A stretch of DNA of 64,000 nucleotides from an uncultured delta proteobacterium. Lineage in GTDB: Bacteria; Desulfobacterota; Syntrophia; Syntrophales; UBA8958. Location: positions 1-64,000 of the forward strand of contig CAISJV010000019.1 in NCBI GenBank assembly GCA_903885795.1. Reading direction: 5' to 3'. The first letter of the stretch is position 1. Each line of letters opens with the position of its first letter. The notes under the pieces were generated by a model. It was not told the origin of the DNA. It ran no database searches and was given only the letters and a program-made list of their open reading frames with translations. Of the stretch, positions 37,162 to 46,243 are shown in pieces. A program made the position numbers and the translations under genes.

Positions 37162-37551
37162 ATGAAAAAGATTATTTCCCTGCTGTCCGTTGCAATTTTT
37201 GCAGTCGCTATCCTCGCCTTTGCTGCCGAAGACACCAAGCCGGAACTACGCCCTGCCCAAAAGATAATGCAAGCCCGAGTAGCCTGGCTGACCGCAATGA
37301 ACAAAAACCTTGACGCTAAATATTTTGTTGCCGTTGCCAAGGATGCCGACGATTTGGCGGTCCAGGCCAAGAAAGTTGGCGAAAATATTCAAAACCCTCT
37401 CGGCAAAGAGCTGACCCTGGCCATTTCATCGCTCGCCAAGGACATCTCCACTGCCTCTGCCAAGCAGGATGGAGACACTGTCAAGATCAAACTGGGAGAG
37501 ATCAAGGGTAAGTGCGGCGAGTGCCACGCTAAGATCCGGGATAAGAAATAG
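37162..37551 (+). CDS. Periplasmic class II cytochrome c (cytochrome c' type)
   Basis: A 129-residue exported haem protein. The signal peptide spans about residues 1-21 (KKIISLLSVAIFAVAILAFAA). The mature part is all-helical, and the single haem motif CGECH stands near the C-terminus (residues about 118-122), the position typical of cytochrome c' four-helix bundles, in which the haem iron is five-coordinate. Ribosome site GAAAGGAG. It is followed by a strong terminator and is monocistronic. It may bind NO or serve electron transfer; the partner is not apparent. Confidence 0.85.
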   Translation: MKKIISLLSVAIFAVAILAFAAEDTKPELRPAQKIMQARVAWLTAMNKNLDAKYFVAVAKDADDLAVQAKKVGENIQNPLGKELTLAISSLAKDISTASAKQDGDTVKIKLGEIKGKCGECHAKIRDKK

Positions 37552-37568
37552 ATCGTAAAACTGAGGCT

Positions 37569-37613
37569 AACAAAAACAAGGGCCGCCGGGAACCGGCGGC
37601 CCTTGTTTTTGTT
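37569..37613. terminator. Strong bidirectional Rho-independent terminator
   Basis: A perfect 21-bp stem beginning AACAAAAACAAGGGCCGCCG with loop GAA and its complement ending in TTTTTGTT. GC-rich core, A-tract before and T-tract after, 17 bases beyond the cytochrome stop. Confidence 0.9.
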
Positions 37614-37839
37614 GTCTGACTCCTCAGCCTCTGTTAAGGCAGACGTCCACAGTGGAAGGAGAGAAGCGGGAGTACGGAGGGCCAAGTTCTGTTTCCTCTT
37701 TTATCAAGCGTAACGTAATTTTAGCTGACATCCAACCTTTCATATGGTACTATCCACATTATTTCTTTCATTTACATGCGTCTGATCAATGTTTCCACGG
37801 TTGCTTTATTGCACTAAGCAATTCCAGGGGATTCAAAAC

Positions 37840-39687
37840 ATGAATGATGCAGCAAATAAATCACCCCAATATATTGATGAACTCTTGCAGCTTCACAACA
37901 AAATTGCTGAGTTGGAGCGCATCCTATCAGAGGCAATGACAGAGAAGGACGTCATGCGAGAGAGACAAACGCAATTCCAGCGACTGGTGGAAAGCATCGG
38001 CGATGTCATCTTTGAGGTTGATCATCAAGGGGTGATTCTATACTTCAGCCCAATTGGGAAAGATATCTGGGGATATGATCAGGAAGATATCATTGGTAAG
38101 AACTTCATTGAATTTGTTCATCCGGATGATCGAGACATTCTAATAACTCGGTTTATGGAACTCAGCACCGGGGTGGAATACCCGTTGATCTATAGAATCA
38201 AGAACAAATCAGGTGAGTTCAGATGGGTGCGGACGAAAACGAAATCCAGGATAGGAAACGGCACATTTATTGGAGCCATTGGAACGCTTATTGACTTTTC
38301 CGATCAGAAGCAAATGGAGGAGACGCTGCGGGAAAGTGAAGACCTTTTCCGTTCCCTCGTTGACTATATGCACGACGCAATGATAATTCTCAGCTGGGAT
38401 GGTTCCATCCTTTTCTCTAACCGGGCAGCGGCAAGAATCATCGAATACGAGCGGGCTGAAGAGTTAGTTGGTCACAATATGGTTGAATATATTCACCCCG
38501 ATTCCCTCCAGAATGCAGCAGAGGATCTCGAAGCAGTCAAAGCTGACAAAATGGGTTTTCTCTCAGAATATCATCTATGTACAGTAACGGGTCGGAACAT
38601 TTTGGTGGAAAGCGTGGGCGGGAAAATTATTTTCCGCGGCGATCCTGCGAACCTTGTATGCATCAGGGATATTACCTCGCGCAAGCGGGCGGAGGGAAAA
38701 CTTCTCGAATCCGAGGAGAAATATCGAAATATCCTGGAGAACATTGAAGACGGCTACTTCGAAGTCGATCTGGCAGGCAATTTCACATTCTTCAACCCTT
38801 CTCTTTGCCGTATCCTTGGTTACCCCAGAGAAGAAATGCCGGGTATGAACAACAGGGTATTCATGGACGACGAGAATGCAAAGAAGGTCTTTCGGGCTTT
38901 TAACGAGATCTATGCAACCGGTATTCCTACAAAGGGCTTTGAGTGGGAGACGATTAGAAAGGACGGCGCCAGGACATACATCGAGGTGTCGGTATCTCTT
39001 ATTGTAAAGCCAGGTGAGAAACCAACCGGTTTTCGTGGCATTGCTCGCGATGTCACCGAGCGCAATCAGGCGGAACAAAAACTCCAGGATACCCTTGAAA
39101 GTCTCAGAAAGTCAGTCAGCGCGACCGTTCAGGTCATGGTGTCCGCTGTGGAGATAAGAGATCCCTATACCGCCGGTCACCAGAACCGGGCCGCCGACCT
39201 TGCCCGCGCTATTGCCACGGAGATGAGTCTTTCCCAGAGTAGGATTGACGGTATCCGCATGGCGGGAAGCATTCACGACATCGGGAAACTGTCCGTTCCG
39301 GCAGAGATATTATCCAATCCGACTAAACTGACAGAACTCGAATTTTCCATGATTAAAGAACATGCCCATAAAGGATTCAAGATGCTTAAGGAAGTGGTGT
39401 CCCCCTGGCCCTTGGCAGAGATAGTCTATCAACATCATGAGCGGATGGATGGTTCCGGCTATCCGAGACACCTGAAGGGGGAAGAAATCCTCCTGGAGTC
39501 ACGGATACTGGCCGTGGCGGATGTGGTGGAATCGATGGCCTCCCATCGACCATATCGTCCCGCCCTGGGGCTTGACGCCGCCCTGAACGAAATTGAGAAC
39601 AATAAGGGGACGATTTATGATGCAGGTGCAGTGGATGTGTGCCTGAGATTATTCCGTGAGAAGGGTTATCAATTTACCTTACGGTAA
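37840..39687 (+). CDS. PAS-PAS-PAS HD-GYP phosphodiesterase
   Basis: A 615-residue cytosolic sensor. An N-terminal coiled coil (to about 40) precedes three PAS domains (about 45-165, 170-290, 300-415). An HD-GYP domain follows from about 425: HDIGKLSVPAEIL, KEHAHKGFKML, QHHERMDGSGYP, ILAVADVVESM, so the metal and GYP residues are complete and c-di-GMP hydrolysis to GMP is expected. ATG 37840 is preferred over 37789 because the upstream residues lack domain character and AGGGG lies before it. PAS 2 resembles PAS 1 of the GGDEF protein at 17714, so opposing enzymes may share a signal. Confidence 0.9.
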   Translation: MNDAANKSPQYIDELLQLHNKIAELERILSEAMTEKDVMRERQTQFQRLVESIGDVIFEVDHQGVILYFSPIGKDIWGYDQEDIIGKNFIEFVHPDDRDILITRFMELSTGVEYPLIYRIKNKSGEFRWVRTKTKSRIGNGTFIGAIGTLIDFSDQKQMEETLRESEDLFRSLVDYMHDAMIILSWDGSILFSNRAAARIIEYERAEELVGHNMVEYIHPDSLQNAAEDLEAVKADKMGFLSEYHLCTVTGRNILVESVGGKIIFRGDPANLVCIRDITSRKRAEGKLLESEEKYRNILENIEDGYFEVDLAGNFTFFNPSLCRILGYPREEMPGMNNRVFMDDENAKKVFRAFNEIYATGIPTKGFEWETIRKDGARTYIEVSVSLIVKPGEKPTGFRGIARDVTERNQAEQKLQDTLESLRKSVSATVQVMVSAVEIRDPYTAGHQNRAADLARAIATEMSLSQSRIDGIRMAGSIHDIGKLSVPAEILSNPTKLTELEFSMIKEHAHKGFKMLKEVVSPWPLAEIVYQHHERMDGSGYPRHLKGEEILLESRILAVADVVESMASHRPYRPALGLDAALNEIENNKGTIYDAGAVDVCLRLFREKGYQFTLR

Positions 39688-40057
39688 TGTTGGAGTAAAG
39701 TGACGAACGGCGGCAGAAGATAGGGTAAAGTGGTTCAATGAACAAAAAGGCTGGAGTACTAAAAATCATCCATACAACTGTTAATCTTCGATGCTTTTCT
39801 CTCAACCATTGTATGGACTCTCAGGTGTGTGCAGATTTCGCTAAAAAGTTGCTGCTTTCGATGGGGAATGTTGAAACAAAATAATTTCTTACATAAAAAA
39901 CTACCATCCCCTTTTTTTGCCATGTATCGTATCAGGCAAAACAAGAGGGACGGTGTCGATAAACGCTATATAACGAGGCATGAAGATGCAACACCAATCG
40001 TAGCTGCCTATTCAATATGGTTTTCAGCTTACAGGAACCCTAATGCTCCCTGCCTGC
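39688..40057. other. 370-base region without an intact gene
   Basis: AT-rich spacer between the HD-GYP gene and the convergent deacetylase gene. It contains a ten-codon cold-shock-protein-like fragment at 39725-39754 and otherwise nothing I can support. A longer plus-strand frame starting at 39829 runs antisense through the deacetylase gene and is not convincing. Confidence 0.5.
39725..39754 (+). pseudogene. Possible cold-shock protein (CspA) remnant
   Basis: Ten codons read VKWFNEQKGW, matching the RNA-binding start of cold-shock proteins (KVKWFNEQKGFGFI). There is no in-frame start upstream (stop nearby), and the match ends abruptly. The short length means chance cannot be excluded. Confidence 0.3.
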
Positions 40058-40708
40058 TCAAACAAACAAATCTGCTACAAAAGCCCATTCAACTTCTGGA
40101 TCTGAAGAAATACCTCCTATCCTCATTTCAAAATTCTCCCACATGGTCTCATCTGTCAACTCATAACTGTGACCCCAAAAGAAGAAAACGCCGTTTCTTT
40201 CCTTTTGACGATCATATTTCCCCCAGAAATCCTGATCAAGAAAATGACAACAGGGATGGAACTCAAGTGGATCAATGGGAGGATAAACAATTTCCTGATG
40301 CTGGTTTCCCCTGGCCCATTTATAACCTGCTGAACGAACTGCATCTTTTACGAAATCGTTATAAGTATTGAATGGGTAACAGAACCCCAGAACCGGCTTC
40401 TGAAATATATTCTCCAGGATGTGCCTGCTTGATTGTAATTCCCAATGTAAATGATCAGCAGAATGATCGGTCAAATACGGGTGCGTCATTGAGTGGCTGC
40501 AAATCTCAAAGTCATTGTACACATCAACCAATTCATGGATGCTGAGGCGCCAGACTTCCCTGTTTTCATGAATCCACCCGAATGATCTGTTTTCCTGATA
40601 AAGACCGGGATTGAGACAAAAGGTTGCCTTGGCTTGATGGCGACGTAGTACTTCTATCAGCCGAATATCTGAAACAATGCCGTCATCCCAAGTTTGAATG
40701 ACTTTCAT
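40058..40708 (-). CDS. Polysaccharide deacetylase (CE4/NodB-like)
   Basis: A 216-residue CE4-fold protein that should remove N-acetyl groups from a glycan. Motif 1 is TWDDG (residues 6-10; both Asp present), motif 2 is SHSMTHPYL with both metal-binding His, and CYPFNTYND corresponds to motif 3 with the usual Arg replaced. No signal peptide, so it acts in the cytosol or on a precursor. Codon usage is AT-richer than most of the window and it stands alone between regulators, which hints at horizontal acquisition. Ribosome site AAAAGGAA. Confidence 0.82.
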   Translation of the reverse strand: MKVIQTWDDGIVSDIRLIEVLRRHQAKATFCLNPGLYQENRSFGWIHENREVWRLSIHELVDVYNDFEICSHSMTHPYLTDHSADHLHWELQSSRHILENIFQKPVLGFCYPFNTYNDFVKDAVRSAGYKWARGNQHQEIVYPPIDPLEFHPCCHFLDQDFWGKYDRQKERNGVFFFWGHSYELTDETMWENFEMRIGGISSDPEVEWAFVADLFV

Positions 40709-40910
40709 GATATTATCATTCCTTTTGATCGGCAGGATCTGATGAGGCTCTTATCTCTATAATCATCATGAAACCATACATTTTATTGAGAAACAAAGTT
40801 TCAAAAATCCCCTTAAAAATATTTCGGCGGAATCAATTTTGACTACGCGATATTTTAGCAAATGCGGACTTCCTTATTGTTTGATGCTTTAGCATTTTTT
40901 ATTAACGTTA

Positions 40911-43643
40911 TCAGTACCTTATGCGAGGCAGAATTCCTGCGGCGTACCGATCGATGGCTTCTAAAAAGGCCACCTTTTTCAAGGGCTTGGTCAGATGGGC
41001 GTCACAGCCGGCCTCGAGACTTTTCCGGAGGTCCTCCTTGAAGGCATGGGCCGTGAGGGCGACGATAGGCGATCGTTCCCTATTCTGTGCCGCTTCCCAC
41101 GCACGGATGGCCCTGGTTGCCTCATAGCCGTCCATGACGGGCATCTGGATATCCATGAAGACGAGATCAAAGGGCCCGTCGTTGATGAATTTATCCACGG
41201 CAATCTGGCCGTTTTCCGCCACCTCCATGTCATGGGGGGTGTTTTTCATGTACATTCGGATCAGGGTCCGGTTATCCTCGCTGTCCTCAACAAGGAGAAT
41301 TCGGAGGGGCTGCTTCGACAACGGCTCCGGCGTGGCTACGGGGGGCAGTTTTCCCTCTCCCTTACTCTGATACTCTAAAGGGCGATGCTGCAGGTCGGGA
41401 GGGGCGAAGATTTCTTCCCTGGGCCGGGGCTGGTCCTGTCTAGCGATGGCTACGGTGAAGGAAAAGACGCTGCCCCCGCCAAGCTCACTCTGGACCGATA
41501 TGGTTCCCCCCATCAGCTCGACAAAATGCTTGGTGATAGTGAGCCCCAATCCCGTGCCGCCGAATTTCCTTGCCGTGGAGGCGTCGGCCTGGGTAAATTT
41601 CTCGAAGATATTCTCTACCTGATCCGCCGAAATGCCTATTCCCGTATCGGTAATGGAAAATACCACCTCCATCTCTCTGGTCGCCGGGTCGACGGGTGCG
41701 GAGGTCTTCACCTCCAAAATAATTTCTCCATTTTCCGTAAACTTAATGGCGTTGCCGATGAGGTTGGTGAGGATCTGCCGCAGGCGGAAGGGATCACCAA
41801 TGACCTCGAACGGAAGATCGGCCTGGATGTGAAAGATCAGATCAAGCCCCTTATCTCTGGCTCTCATGCCAAGGATTTCAACAATCTTTTCGACAAGCTC
41901 GCCAAGGTGGAAGGGAACAGCCTCTAGTTTGATCTGTCCTGCTTCCACCTTGGAAAGGTCGAGAATATCGTTGATCAGGTTAAGGAGATTCTCTCCGGCA
42001 TCATGAAAGAGTTGGACATATTTCTCCTGCTCTCCGCTCAAGGGCGTCTCGGCCAGGAGTTCTGCCATGCCGAGGATGGCATTCATGGGCGTCCGGATTT
42101 CATGGCTCATATTGGCCAGAAATTCACTTTTGGCCCGGGTGGCCGCCTCTGCGTCCTCCTTGGCCTGGCGAAGGACCTCGGCCGCTATCTTCTGTTCGGT
42201 GATGTCTCTTATGACGCCTACAGCGTGCCAGCTGCCTTTGATATTGACGGCAGATAGGGACAGGGCCACTGTGATCTCGCGACCATCTTTTCGCTGAGCC
42301 TGCAATTCAAGCGTCTTGCCCACCGCCTCCCCCTGGCCGGTTTGCTTGAACTCCGGCAAGGCGGCCAGGTGCGCCGCATGGTAACGCGACGGCGCAATCA
42401 GGCCATGGAGGTTATGCCCCATTGCTTCGTCGCTCGTGTAATTGAAAACACCTTCGGCGGCGGGATTCCAGTAGGTCACCCTTCCTTCCGGATCCATCAT
42501 CAGAATGGCGTCCCGGGCAGAACCGGTAATAGCTTTCAGTCTGGATTCACTCTCCCTGAAAGCTTCTTCAGCCCGTTTTCGTTCCACGATCTCGATTTCA
42601 AGCTGCCGATTCTTCTCGCCCATATCTCGTTCCTTGATCGTGGAATCTACCAGCCTGGTCTGCAGAATCAGAGATCGTACCGTTAATCCAAAAATGAAAA
42701 AGACGCCTGTGAAGATGACCGACGCCTGAATCGCCATGTTGATAAGAAGCTGGTCAGGATTAAGTTCTCCGAAAGCGTCCTTTGCATCGACGATGCGCAC
42801 CAGGGAAAAGGGAGTATCTTTCACGGAAATACGCAGGGCGATTCTTTTCTTGCTTACAGAACCTTCATTTCTGGTCTCGAACGATTTGATTTCTCCTACG
42901 GCGAGGGACTGGAGTTCCGGCAGATACAATGGCAGGGAGAAAGGCGCGGCGCCGATAGACAGGAAATGATCTCCTTCCGGTGCAACGAGAAACATCAGTC
43001 GATTGCCGGGTGCTTGTTCCTTGAGTAGATGCTGATCTACGATCTCCGGCCTGATCCACGCGATAATCTGCCCTGCATATTTATCCTTATGGTAATAAGA
43101 AACGGAGGCCAGGAGCTCTTTCCGGTCCGGGGAGGTTGTAATGACACCATTTCTGAACTTATGGTTAAGAAATGATTTCCATTTCTTCGCGCCTGATCCC
43201 GTTTGATCTTGACCCGAAACATCGACGATGGTTGAGCCATCTCTCTCGATCAGAACGATTCTTGAGTAGATTCTATCCTTTCCCACCTGCTTGCGTTCCA
43301 TCAAATCAATGAAAAGTTCCCTGATCGGGATCAGACTGAGGTTCAGGCCGTATTCCATGCTCATGCCCAGGGCCTTGTTTTCAAAGAAACCAGAAATTTC
43401 CCTGCTCAATGCCAGATTGACAACGTCGTCTCTCCTTTCGGAAAAAAAGTAATCGACAGAGGCGGCCCGTATTTCGCTATCCTGTTTCAATTGTGTGACA
43501 AGGTTTTTCTGCAATTCGGTCTGGGAGGTGTAGTTTGAAATGAGCAGATAGACCACATAGGCCACCAGGGACAGACCAATGGCAAGGGCGATCGCATAGG
43601 TGAGATAAAATGATCTCTTCTTTTTCAGTGTAACCTTTAGCAA
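40911..43643 (-). CDS. Membrane hybrid histidine kinase (sensor-PAS-HisKA-HATPase-REC)
   Basis: A 910-residue kinase. TM1 (about 13-36) and TM2 (about 310-332) flank a roughly 270-residue periplasmic Cache-like sensor. A coiled coil leads to PAS (about 375-490). HisKA has SHEIRTPMN (His514), then an intact ATPase ([29 protein letters not shown]) and one receiver (VFMDIQMP). A proline-rich linker replaces the first receiver found in its paralogues at 22331 and 25819. The start is TTG after CAGGAGC. It is the gene nearest to the pseudopilin cluster on the same strand, but 129 bases separate them. Confidence 0.9.
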   Translation of the reverse strand: MLKVTLKKKRSFYLTYAIALAIGLSLVAYVVYLLISNYTSQTELQKNLVTQLKQDSEIRAASVDYFFSERRDDVVNLALSREISGFFENKALGMSMEYGLNLSLIPIRELFIDLMERKQVGKDRIYSRIVLIERDGSTIVDVSGQDQTGSGAKKWKSFLNHKFRNGVITTSPDRKELLASVSYYHKDKYAGQIIAWIRPEIVDQHLLKEQAPGNRLMFLVAPEGDHFLSIGAAPFSLPLYLPELQSLAVGEIKSFETRNEGSVSKKRIALRISVKDTPFSLVRIVDAKDAFGELNPDQLLINMAIQASVIFTGVFFIFGLTVRSLILQTRLVDSTIKERDMGEKNRQLEIEIVERKRAEEAFRESESRLKAITGSARDAILMMDPEGRVTYWNPAAEGVFNYTSDEAMGHNLHGLIAPSRYHAAHLAALPEFKQTGQGEAVGKTLELQAQRKDGREITVALSLSAVNIKGSWHAVGVIRDITEQKIAAEVLRQAKEDAEAATRAKSEFLANMSHEIRTPMNAILGMAELLAETPLSGEQEKYVQLFHDAGENLLNLINDILDLSKVEAGQIKLEAVPFHLGELVEKIVEILGMRARDKGLDLIFHIQADLPFEVIGDPFRLRQILTNLIGNAIKFTENGEIILEVKTSAPVDPATREMEVVFSITDTGIGISADQVENIFEKFTQADASTARKFGGTGLGLTITKHFVELMGGTISVQSELGGGSVFSFTVAIARQDQPRPREEIFAPPDLQHRPLEYQSKGEGKLPPVATPEPLSKQPLRILLVEDSEDNRTLIRMYMKNTPHDMEVAENGQIAVDKFINDGPFDLVFMDIQMPVMDGYEATRAIRAWEAAQNRERSPIVALTAHAFKEDLRKSLEAGCDAHLTKPLKKVAFLEAIDRYAAGILPRIRY

Positions 43644-43772
43644 GTTTGGCGCTCCTGAACTTCAGTGTAACATGATCATTTCATTTTGATAAATTCCGGG
43701 AAATAAATAAAGCGCGACCAGGGAATCCGGCACATCAAGCAGCGTTGGTCCGGATTATCCTTTGGAGCAAAA

Positions 43773-44789
43773 TTATTTTCCTGCCGAGAGGTCCCGGATT
43801 TCCTTATCCGTCAGAGCGCGGTTAAAGATGTTAGCTCCATCCAGAGAACCGTTAAAAAAGCTCGAACTTCCGTTCTCAGCACCGAGATAAACAGGCAATT
43901 TGCTGTTACTGGTTCCGGCACTACCCACAGTTCCGCTTAAACCGGTTTTCACCAATAAAAGCTCTCCGTCCTTATACAGATTCATGGTGGAACCATCGTA
44001 GGTAGCCGTAAGATTATGCCAAGCATTATCCTTAATGACAAGATCAGCATACCCTTTCCCGGCAGCATAGGTCCCGGTAACGGAAACATATTTCCCGTCC
44101 AGATACATATCGGCGCCGGGCATAAGACCGTCCCCGCTTGGCCCCAAACTCAGGTGAAAATTAGAATTTTTCGAAAGAAGCTTTTGACCCTGGGGAGCTA
44201 TCCCATCAGTAAAATCCTCTCCCGACTTGAACCAGACGCTGTATGTTATCTGCTCATATGGCATTTTCAGCACCCCGTCTCCCGGAATCGCCACATAATC
44301 ATTCTTACCGTCAAGGTTCAATACAGTACCTCGCTGAGGGTCATCGCCCCACAGGGCGCCGTACACGGTCCCGATGGATTCTCCTGCGCCGATCGTAGCT
44401 CCCCGACCTTCATCCATATTCCAGGCTGCCACCAGACCTTCCATGGGAGGTTTCGACAATGAGGATGAAGGTGCATAATGGAGCGAACAACCGACCAGCG
44501 GATACGTCGGGTACGTGGGATCACCGACCATCCACGCATACACACCTCCGGAAGGGCACTGGTAACGGCTGTCAATGGCCAGGTAAGGGCTGGTGTTATT
44601 CAGATAGTATGTCCGCTCATCCTGCTCGATATTGTAGCGGTTGGAAAGGCAATTCGCCTTGCGACCCTGTTCAAGATAGGCGGCAAGCAAGGGCAAGGCG
44701 ACACTCAAGAGCACTCCGATGAGGGCAATCACCACCATCAGCTCGACAAGGGTGAATCCATAATTATTCCTCGGAGAGGATGCCTTCAT
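43773..44789 (-). CDS. Type IV prepilin-like protein with C-terminal LamG domain
   Basis: A 338-residue fusion. The prepilin leader is canonical: a basic start, then G-FTLVELMVVIALIGVLLSVALPLL with cleavage before Phe and Glu at +5. A short pilin core follows with CLSNRYNIEQDE and a CPSGGVYAW...GCSLHYA pair of Cys (to about residue 105). Residues about 118-335 form a LamG/concanavalin-like jelly roll (LVAAWNMDEGRG, VLNLDGKNDYVAIPG, ITYSVWFKS, NLTATYDGSTMNLYKDGEL, GSLDGANIFNRALTDKEI). LamG domains usually bind glycans, so it could be an adhesive (pseudo)pilus subunit. The start lies two bases after the zinc-ribbon gene stop. Confidence 0.85.
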   Translation of the reverse strand: MKASSPRNNYGFTLVELMVVIALIGVLLSVALPLLAAYLEQGRKANCLSNRYNIEQDERTYYLNNTSPYLAIDSRYQCPSGGVYAWMVGDPTYPTYPLVGCSLHYAPSSSLSKPPMEGLVAAWNMDEGRGATIGAGESIGTVYGALWGDDPQRGTVLNLDGKNDYVAIPGDGVLKMPYEQITYSVWFKSGEDFTDGIAPQGQKLLSKNSNFHLSLGPSGDGLMPGADMYLDGKYVSVTGTYAAGKGYADLVIKDNAWHNLTATYDGSTMNLYKDGELLLVKTGLSGTVGSAGTSNSKLPVYLGAENGSSSFFNGSLDGANIFNRALTDKEIRDLSAGK

Positions 44790-44791
44790 GG

Positions 44792-45328
44792 CTATTTTTT
44801 CAACTCCGGCACGGGGTTCTTTTTCGTAACCAGGATATCACGGAAGCCGTGGACCCCCGGATTCGGACAATGAACTTCCGCATTGGCGCCCGCCCTGATC
44901 AGATAAGGCTTGCCGGTCGCCGGACAGGCAAGAGCTTGACCGGCGGCCGGGCGGCCCTGCTGAATCAGATAGGCGATCTGCCAGAGATTTTTTATACATT
45001 TGTCGGTTATTTCATCGGTATCGTAGCTTCCCATCCGGATCGGTTTGGGATCCTTGGTCGCCGACATGATCCGGGGAGCCTGATAGGCAATAACCCCGAA
45101 ACAAATGATGATTACCGAAATCATGGCGACCTTCCAAGCCACGGTTTCCCGGAGCCGTTGCAATTTTGGCTTTTCGACCGGCGTGTCTTTGATATACCTT
45201 TCCGCCCGAGTCATCATACACTGGCTGCAATAGACATCCCTGTCCTCACAGGACTGTTTTTCGATACTGCCGGTTACGAGTTTGCCGCACCCCTTGCAGA
45301 GAATTTCCTGTCTATCCTGGTCTCCCAT
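44792..45328 (-). CDS. Zinc-ribbon / single-TM protein with pilin-core-like ectodomain
   Basis: A 178-residue protein with three parts. Residues about 11-37 have paired Cys (CKGC and CSQC) typical of a zinc ribbon. Residues about 66-86 form one membrane helix (VAMISVIIICFGVIAY) without a prepilin cleavage motif. The C-terminal domain (about 105-170) reads CIKNLWQIAYLIQQG, ACPATGKPY and VHCPNPG, which parallels the Cys-containing core of the two flanking prepilins. It therefore may connect a cytosolic metal-binding module to the pseudopilus. It lies between the two prepilin genes. I know no described family with this layout. Confidence 0.7.
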   Translation of the reverse strand: MGDQDRQEILCKGCGKLVTGSIEKQSCEDRDVYCSQCMMTRAERYIKDTPVEKPKLQRLRETVAWKVAMISVIIICFGVIAYQAPRIMSATKDPKPIRMGSYDTDEITDKCIKNLWQIAYLIQQGRPAAGQALACPATGKPYLIRAGANAEVHCPNPGVHGFRDILVTKKNPVPELKK

Positions 45329-45359
45329 AACCTCTCCTTATCCGATAATTTCGCTGTAT

Positions 45360-46217
45360 CTACTTGACAACGGTCAGATTATCAAAATTTACCGTCCCTC
45401 CCCAGGTCCGAAACCCACCGGAACCGGAAGCAAAGCTGCTGTCCGTGAAATCCATTATAACCTGGTTGTCCACCTTTATGATCTGCCGGTTGCCTACAAC
45501 GGCGATGCTGATATCGTGGGCCTGATTTAAGACGGGAAATCCTGCCGGCATGGATACGCTCTGGAAGGGAGACTGTTCCTGGCCAGCTATAACCTTTCTG
45601 ACCAAGAATTTATTCCCCAGACCAGGATCGTACTGGAAAATATAGCCGGTAATATTCGGGTTGCCGTCGGCACGGTAATAAATCCCGTAGCCATTACCTT
45701 TAGTGAGATCGGCACTGACCTTGATCTCGTAATCCGTCCAACTGTTATCGCCAAAGGCCAGGCGTGATTCTCCCGTTGAGGTACTGGTAAGGCTCCCATT
45801 ATTAATATTCCAGGTCCCCATAAGGCTTTTCAGATTATCCATATTGTCAAAATTACTTGAAAACAGGACATTGGCCGTTTCTCCCGCCAGGATGGTAGCG
45901 TAATGGAGTGAGCAACCGAGAATCGGCGTCGGCGTCCGCTGGAGCCATACATAAACGCCGCCGCTGGCGCACGTCGGTTCATGGGTCAGGAGCCCCGACC
46001 CGACCAAGTCACTGAAGGTCGAACTGGGCCCGTTTTTCTCCATTACATAGGTGGACTCCGCATGCTCGGTATTATAGCGCTCGGAGAGACAGGCCGTCGC
46101 CCGGGCCCGATCCACATAGGGCAACATCACCGGCACGGCGATGGATAAGAGCGCCATAACCACACCGATGACCACCATCAGTTCAACCAGGGTAAATCCT
46201 TGGTTATCCCTTTTCAT
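45360..46217 (-). CDS. Type IV prepilin-like protein with C-terminal beta-sandwich (DUF1080/LamG-like)
   Basis: A 285-residue protein. Leader NQG-FTLVELMVVIGVVMALLSIAVPVML with Glu+5, then a core sharing CLSERYNTEHAESTY and TCASGGVYVW...LGCSLHYA with the other prepilin. The C-terminal half (about 120-285) is a beta-sandwich like glycoside-binding DUF1080/LamG domains (GTWNINNGSLTS, WTDYEIKVSADL, GYGIYYRAD, GFRTWGGTVNFDNLTV). The two prepilins are paralogues with different sandwich domains. The gene follows the assembly ATPase by 26 bases. Ribosome site AGGGAAAG. Confidence 0.82.
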   Translation of the reverse strand: MKRDNQGFTLVELMVVIGVVMALLSIAVPVMLPYVDRARATACLSERYNTEHAESTYVMEKNGPSSTFSDLVGSGLLTHEPTCASGGVYVWLQRTPTPILGCSLHYATILAGETANVLFSSNFDNMDNLKSLMGTWNINNGSLTSTSTGESRLAFGDNSWTDYEIKVSADLTKGNGYGIYYRADGNPNITGYIFQYDPGLGNKFLVRKVIAGQEQSPFQSVSMPAGFPVLNQAHDISIAVVGNRQIIKVDNQVIMDFTDSSFASGSGGFRTWGGTVNFDNLTVVK

Positions 46218-46243
46218 CTTCTTTCCCTATCTCTTTCTGTCAA

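Noticed and set aside
39829-40371. Plus-strand 180-codon frame opposite the deacetylase gene
   Set aside because: No ribosome site or motif, and the opposite strand encodes the CE4 motifs TWDDG and SHSMTH.
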